Assembly (NCBI GenBank): GCA_022843905.1
Contig: JALHMT010000021.1
Location: 32,819 to 96,818 of the forward strand
Source: Rubrivivax sp.
GTDB taxonomy: Bacteria; Pseudomonadota; Gammaproteobacteria; Burkholderiales; Burkholderiaceae_C
Length of the DNA: 64,000 bases
Direction of reading: 5' to 3'
Below are positions 60,000-64,000 of the stretch, in pieces. The position numbers and the translations under genes were made by a program. Under the pieces are notes generated by a model. The model did no database searches, had not been told where the DNA came from, and saw nothing but the letters and a program-made list of their open reading frames with translations. Position 1 is the stretch's first letter. Each line of letters starts with the position of its first letter.

Positions 60000-62417
60000 T
60001 CAGGCCGTGGCCTTGGCGGGCGATTGCGTCGCAGTCGCCGGTGCGGCGCGCAAACGCACGGTGAAGCGTGAACCCAGGCCGGGGTCGCTCTCCACCGTGA
60101 TGTCGCCGCCCATGGCCAGCGCCAGGGCGCGCGAGATGGCCAGGCCCAGGCCGTGGCCCTCGATGGCCGAGTTCTCCGCACCCAGGCGGTTGAAGGGCTC
60201 GAAGAGCTGGCCGATCTGCACCGGCGTGAGGCCGGTTCCGGTATCCGCGACTTCGACGCACACACCGGGGTGCTGGGCATCGCCAGCCGTCACGCGCAGC
60301 GTGACCCGTCCGGCGGGACGGTTGTACTTGATGCCGTTGGACACCAGGTTGATCATGATCTGCCGCAGGTGCGTCTGGTCGCCCAGCACCGTCTCGTCGC
60401 AGGGTGTGGCGGCGCCCTCGGGCGCGGTCGCCTCGGTCAACTGCAGGCTCACGCCGCGTGCCTCGGCCAGCGGTGCGCAGATGGCAAGGCAGTCCTGCAG
60501 CAAGGGGCGCAGTGCCAGGGCCTTGACCGCAGGGTGCGACTGTCCCGACTCGATGCGCGTGAGGTCGAGAATCTGGTTGATCAGTGTCAGCAGGTGGCGC
60601 CCGGCGTTCAGGATGTGCTTCGCGCCGCTCTGCGTGGCGGGGGGCGCCGCCGGATCGGTGAGCATGAGTTCAGAGAAGCCGTTGATCGCGTTCAGCGGTG
60701 TGCGCAGCTCATGGCTCACGCGCGACAGGAAGGCCGTCTTGGCCTTGCTGGCCGCCTCGGCCGTCTCCTTGGCCACGCGCAGCTCTTCGTTGTGGCGCTG
60801 CGTTGTCACATCGACGAAGACCACGATGACGCGAAGCAGCGAGCCGTGGGCGTCGAACTGCGGGTAGGCCGTGACCATCACCCAGGTGTGCGGGACGGGC
60901 TCGATGGCATCGCCGGCGCCGACGATGCCTATCACTTCAGCCTGCATCGGACGCTGGGACTGCAGAACCCGATTGACGGGATAGGCCTGCGGCAACAGGC
61001 GTTCGCCCCGCGTGTCGACGAAGTACCAGGAGCGATCCACCGCCTTGCGACCCTGCATCTGCTCGTGTGTCATGCGCAGCAGCGAACAGGCCCGGTGGTT
61101 GAAGACTTCGATCGAGGTGTCGGGCAGGTGCGAGACCACCGCCACCGGCAGGTTCTGGATCAGCGTGCGGTAGTGGCTCTCGCTGGCGCGCAGGCGCTGC
61201 GCCGATTCGTCGGTGGCCACCACCATGCGGTTGAACTCCCGCGCCACCTCGCGGATCTCGCGCGGGCCCGACGAGGGCGCGCGCCGGCTGTTGTCGCCTG
61301 CAGCCACGCCGCGCGCAGCGTGCGCCAGGCCTTCGATGGGCACGAGGATGCCGCGGCTGACGCGCCAGGCCGCGAAGCCGACCAGCAGCAGCACGCCCAC
61401 GATGGCGGCCAGCGCTCGCCGACGCGACTGGTGGTAGCCGTGCAGCGTGTCCCGTTCGTCCAGCGCCGTCACCACCCCCCACTGTGTGAACGGCACGCTG
61501 TGGATGGCGAACAGCCTGCGATCGCCCTCGATGCCGACTTCGACGAAGGTGCGCGTCAGCGGCGCCGCGGTGCCGGCCGCGGCACGCTGCCGCCGAAGTT
61601 CGGTCATCTCTCGCACGACGCCTTCGGCGCCCACCTTGCCCACGCGCTCGTCCTGCAGCGTGGAGCGCACCACCACCTTGTTCGACGCGTCGAGCACGGC
61701 CGATACCGTGCTGCCGGGCACGTTGGCGAACAGTCTCTGCTGCAGCTGCTGCAGGTTCACCGGGGTGATGAGCAGGCCGGCCACGCGGCCGTCGCGCCCG
61801 GTCACCGGATGGGTCAGTCGCACGGTCCAGGTGCTCTGCACGGCGCCCAGGTGCACGTCGCTAGCGTGAAAGCCGGGCTGGCGCAGGGCGGCCTGGAACC
61901 ACGCTGCCGCTGCCACGCTCTGCTGGGAAGGAGGCTGCGCCAGCTCCGAGCACACCGAGCTGCCGTCCAGGCGGCGCAGCGACAGGGCCTTGAAGGCGGG
62001 GCTGAGGTCGCGGAAGTCGTCGAAGATGGAGTCGCAGCCGTCGCCGTCCATCGCCTGCACCTTGGGGCGGGCGGCCACCGCGGCCAGCATGCCCTGGGCG
62101 TCCTGCAGCATCCAGCGCAGCCGCTCGGAGGTTCCGCCGGCCACGACGATCGCCTGTTCGAACGCATCCTGGACGGCGATGTCACGCAGCTGGCGCAGGT
62201 ACCACGCTGTTCCCGCGATGGCCGGCAGCAGTCCGATGGCCAGCATCAGCAGCAAACCGGTGCGCAGCCCGTAGGGCCACCGGCCGGTCAGGCTGGAGGG
62301 GGACCGTTGCTGCGGCCCGGCGGGCCCCGAGGCGGACAGCGCCGACTCCAGCGACACCGCAGGCCCCGTGGATCCTTGCGGCAACGCCGCGTCGTCTGGC
62401 TTCACGAGGAGGGACAT
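60000..62417 (-). CDS. Membrane sensor histidine kinase
   Basis: 805 residues from ATG 62417. Order: cytoplasmic N-tail (1-50), membrane helix (about 53-75), a periplasmic Cache-like sensor (about 80-340; contains [21 protein letters not shown] seen by [15 protein letters not shown]), second membrane helix (about 345-365), HAMP (366-420), PAS (about 430-560), HisKA with the phosphorylated His in [14 protein letters not shown], and HATPase with N-box [11 protein letters not shown]1 ADTGTGL and G2 GHGLGLAI. No receiver domain is fused and no response regulator gene is adjacent, so its partner is encoded elsewhere. The sensed ligand is unknown. Confidence 0.85.
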   Translation of the reverse strand: MSLLVKPDDAALPQGSTGPAVSLESALSASGPAGPQQRSPSSLTGRWPYGLRTGLLLMLAIGLLPAIAGTAWYLRQLRDIAVQDAFEQAIVVAGGTSERLRWMLQDAQGMLAAVAARPKVQAMDGDGCDSIFDDFRDLSPAFKALSLRRLDGSSVCSELAQPPSQQSVAAAAWFQAALRQPGFHASDVHLGAVQSTWTVRLTHPVTGRDGRVAGLLITPVNLQQLQQRLFANVPGSTVSAVLDASNKVVVRSTLQDERVGKVGAEGVVREMTELRRQRAAAGTAAPLTRTFVEVGIEGDRRLFAIHSVPFTQWGVVTALDERDTLHGYHQSRRRALAAIVGVLLLVGFAAWRVSRGILVPIEGLAHAARGVAAGDNSRRAPSSGPREIREVAREFNRMVVATDESAQRLRASESHYRTLIQNLPVAVVSHLPDTSIEVFNHRACSLLRMTHEQMQGRKAVDRSWYFVDTRGERLLPQAYPVNRVLQSQRPMQAEVIGIVGAGDAIEPVPHTWVMVTAYPQFDAHGSLLRVIVVFVDVTTQRHNEELRVAKETAEAASKAKTAFLSRVSHELRTPLNAINGFSELMLTDPAAPPATQSGAKHILNAGRHLLTLINQILDLTRIESGQSHPAVKALALRPLLQDCLAICAPLAEARGVSLQLTEATAPEGAATPCDETVLGDQTHLRQIMINLVSNGIKYNRPAGRVTLRVTAGDAQHPGVCVEVADTGTGLTPVQIGQLFEPFNRLGAENSAIEGHGLGLAISRALALAMGGDITVESDPGLGSRFTVRLRAAPATATQSPAKATA

Positions 62418-62510
62418 TGTCCTTTCGGAGGGAAGAACGGGCCGGACACAACCGGTCACCGACGCTGCCCGGCGCGGCACACGCAAGGCAGTATGCGCTT
62501 GCGATGCGTC

Positions 62511-62535
62511 GGAATGACCCGGACAGGGTCATTCC
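62511..62535. promoter_or_regulatory. Perfect inverted repeat between the SET-domain and histidine kinase genes
   Basis: GGAATGACCC (62511-62520) and GGGTCATTCC (62526-62535) pair perfectly over ten bases around the loop GGACA. It lies 93 bases upstream of the histidine kinase start and 73 bases after the SET-domain stop, both on the minus strand. It could be a factor-independent terminator of the SET gene, although the tract after it lacks U residues, or a protein-binding palindrome of the kinase promoter. Confidence 0.5.
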
Positions 62536-62608
62536 TTCAAGGACTGGGGGTCGCCCTAGGCGCAGCGGCTGGCGCCTGCTGCGCGCGCGGCGCCGGGCCT
62601 GCTCGATG

Positions 62609-63100
62609 TCACGCTTCGGCCTCCGGGGCGGCAGCGATCAGGCTGCCGCGGCAGGCCGCGGCGCCGCAGCGGCAGGGGTAGTCCTCGGGCCGCCCTTCGT
62701 CGATCTGCAGTCGATAGTCCAGCAGCAGTTCGCTGCCGGCGACGATGCTGCGCAGGGCTTCGATCTCCACGCGCAGATGGCCGTCGTCGCCTTCGATCTC
62801 CCAGGCCACGCAGTTGGGCTCGCAGGAGTGGTTGATGTGGCGCGTGGCGTTGCCGCCGTCGGAGCCGTCGATCACCGAGCCATCGGACAGGCCGAAGACA
62901 TAGGTCAGGGCGGCATCCCAGTCCATCGCAGCCACCTCGTCGGCCGACAGGCGCTGACCGGCGTAGTGGCCGATGCGCGCACCACGGCGGAGATTGCGGG
63001 CGGCGAATGCACCCTGGCCGTGCACGGTGCTGTGGCGGACTTCGAGGGCGGATTCAGGGGGCTTGCGAACGATGTGGCGAGCGATCTTGGGGGTGGGCAT
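62609..63100 (-). CDS. SET-domain protein (lysine methyltransferase fold)
   Basis: 163 residues from ATG 63100; an earlier ATG at 63184 would add 28 residues that are unlike the family. Marks of the SET fold are HSTVHGQGAFAARNLRRGARI, the knot motif ATRHINHSCEPNC, ELLLDYRLQ, and a post-SET-like cysteine cluster (CRCGAAACRGSL). Bacterial SET proteins methylate lysines of DNA-binding or ribosomal proteins in the few cases studied. The target here is unknown. It follows the TPP-enzyme gene, 87 bases after its stop, on the same strand. Confidence 0.8.
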   Translation of the reverse strand: MPTPKIARHIVRKPPESALEVRHSTVHGQGAFAARNLRRGARIGHYAGQRLSADEVAAMDWDAALTYVFGLSDGSVIDGSDGGNATRHINHSCEPNCVAWEIEGDDGHLRVEIEALRSIVAGSELLLDYRLQIDEGRPEDYPCRCGAAACRGSLIAAAPEAEA

Positions 63101-63187
63101 GAAGTCAGGAAAGGCGTGATGGAAGAGGTGCGGCAACGCACGGCGGTGCCCCGCGGCAAGCAAGCCGCGGGCCGGCCTTCGCACTTC

Positions 63188-64000
63188 TCAGAGCACGGCT
63201 TCGATGAGGTAGGGCGCCCGACTGTCGAAGCCGCGGCGCAGCGCCTGGGTCAGCGAGCTGGCATCGCTCACGCTCTCGGCCGGCACGCCCTGGCCCTTGG
63301 CCAGGGCCACCCAGTCGAGCGAGGGCCGGTCCAGCGAGAGCATGTCGGTGGCCTTCTGGCCGCTGATGGTGGCGCCGACGCCTTTCAGTTCGCCCTGCAG
63401 GATGGCGTAGGCGCGGTTGGCGAAGATGACGACCACGATGGGCAGCTGCTCGCGCGCCATGGTCCACAGCGCCTGCAGCGTGTACATGGCGCTGCCGTCG
63501 CCTTCCAGCGCCAGCACCGGTCGGCCCGGCGCACCGATGGCGGCACCCACCGCCCCGGGCAGGCCGAAGCCGATGGCGCCGCCCATCGTGGGCAGGCGGT
63601 CGTGCGGGGCGGCCTGGGCCATCACCGGGCCGAAGGCGCGGCCGCTGGACACCGCTTCGTCGACGATGATGGCGTGCTCCGGCAGCGTGGCGACGATGGC
63701 GGCGGCGGCCGACTCCGGCGTCAGCGCGCCGCTCGGGGCGGCCGGCATCGCGACGGCTGGCAGCACCAGGTCGCGCTGCACGCGCACGTCCAGCACCTCG
63801 GCCAGTGCGCGCAGCGCGGCCGGCACGTCCTGGCGCGCCTCCGCCAGCGTGACCAGGGCTGCACCGGGCGGCTTCAGCTGGGCCGGCCGGCCCGGGTAGG
63901 CGAAGAAGCCGATGGGGTCCACGCTGCCGGCCAGCACCAGGGCCTGCGTGCCGGCCAGCTTGGCGATGGCGGCGTCCACCGGGTAGGGAATGCGCTCGAT
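63188..64000 (-). CDS. TPP-dependent decarboxylase/acetolactate-synthase-like enzyme (partial, C-terminal part)
   Basis: 270 residues are visible; the frame is open to the right edge (63980-64000 reads IERIPYP into the coding part), so the N-terminus lies outside. The TPP and magnesium motif is GDGSAMYTLQALWTMAREQLPI followed by the Asn of FANRAYAIL, and the pyrophosphate tract MGGAIGFGLPGAVGAAIGAPG is typical of the acetolactate synthase / benzoylformate decarboxylase family. Residues before it (DEAVSSGRAFGPVM) favour the benzoylformate-decarboxylase-like group often annotated as acetolactate synthase large subunit. Substrate not assignable from this half. Confidence 0.8.
   Translation of the reverse strand: MERIPYPVDAAIAKLAGTQALVLAGSVDPIGFFAYPGRPAQLKPPGAALVTLAEARQDVPAALRALAEVLDVRVQRDLVLPAVAMPAAPSGALTPESAAAAIVATLPEHAIIVDEAVSSGRAFGPVMAQAAPHDRLPTMGGAIGFGLPGAVGAAIGAPGRPVLALEGDGSAMYTLQALWTMAREQLPIVVVIFANRAYAILQGELKGVGATISGQKATDMLSLDRPSLDWVALAKGQGVPAESVSDASSLTQALRRGFDSRAPYLIEAVL

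Noticed and set aside
57259..60867. A 1,202-codon open frame on the plus strand
   Set aside because: It crosses the kinase, enolase-like, small-protein, BrkB and histidine kinase genes on the other strand and has low-complexity composition; it is an antisense artefact.
60153..62681. An 842-codon open frame on the plus strand
   Set aside because: Antisense to the histidine kinase gene, which has all expected motifs in the other strand.

Overview
The window is a very GC-rich chromosomal stretch with the habits of an environmental beta-proteobacterium of the order Burkholderiales (Comamonadaceae / Rubrivivax-Leptothrix type). It has several orphan Bug/TctC solute-binding proteins without TctA/TctB partners, two proteins with PEP-CTERM tails, many tight catabolic operons with ATGA/GTGA overlaps, and the three-stem GC-rich intergenic repeat seen in that order. 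The genus call is inference. No rRNA, tRNA, CRISPR array, transposase or phage gene was seen, and no stretch over 300 bases lacks a gene. Left part (1-5.4 kb): the tail of a Bug-type binding protein; a minus-strand operon of a PEP-CTERM protein and two unknown secreted proteins; a minus-strand Rieske ring-hydroxylating oxygenase (alpha and beta subunits); then a small zinc-ribbon protein, a VOC protein and a cupin on the plus strand. Core of interest (5.5-23 kb): one uninterrupted 17-gene plus-strand operon for scavenging nitrogen from biuret/carboxybiuret-like ureides. It encodes allophanate hydrolase (AtzF), the AtzG/AtzE amidase pair with its HpxZ/AtzH partner, a formamidase, a biuret hydrolase (BiuH) and a second BiuH-like cysteine hydrolase. 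Two complete ABC importers, one BMP/nucleoside type and one dipeptide type, have their genes shuffled among the enzymes. The operon ends with a GntR/FCD regulator and begins with a perfect palindrome of the kind such regulators bind. No cyanuric acid hydrolase (AtzD) is present. Middle (23-43 kb): a DUF1801 protein, a PEP-CTERM GDSL esterase, an MDR oxidoreductase, and a Bug protein upstream of a CoA-transferase / TPR / RraA-like group. Next is a minus-strand signalling operon in which a photoactive-yellow-protein-like PAS protein precedes two cyclic-di-GMP enzymes. A ribbon-helix-helix regulator with a PHB-depolymerase-family esterase, a nuclease-helicase fusion, and a TauABC-type importer with two different permeases and an FAD oxidase follow. 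Right part (43-56 kb): a LysR regulator sits among a divergent transporter operon and two converging catabolic operons. One carries a G3E GTPase, amidohydrolase, SDR, Gfo/Idh oxidoreductase and TauE exporter; the other carries two Bug proteins, an enolase-superfamily enzyme, a TauD dioxygenase, a GST, a HIBADH-type dehydrogenase and an SDR. The promoters share an AT-rich operator, including a 16-base exact match 11.7 kb apart, so they look like one regulon for one unidentified compound. End (56-64 kb): an enolase paralogue with two changed active-site residues overlaps a phosphotransferase-type kinase. Then come a small protein, a YihY/BrkB membrane protein, a sensor histidine kinase, a SET-domain protein and the end of a TPP-dependent decarboxylase/synthase gene.
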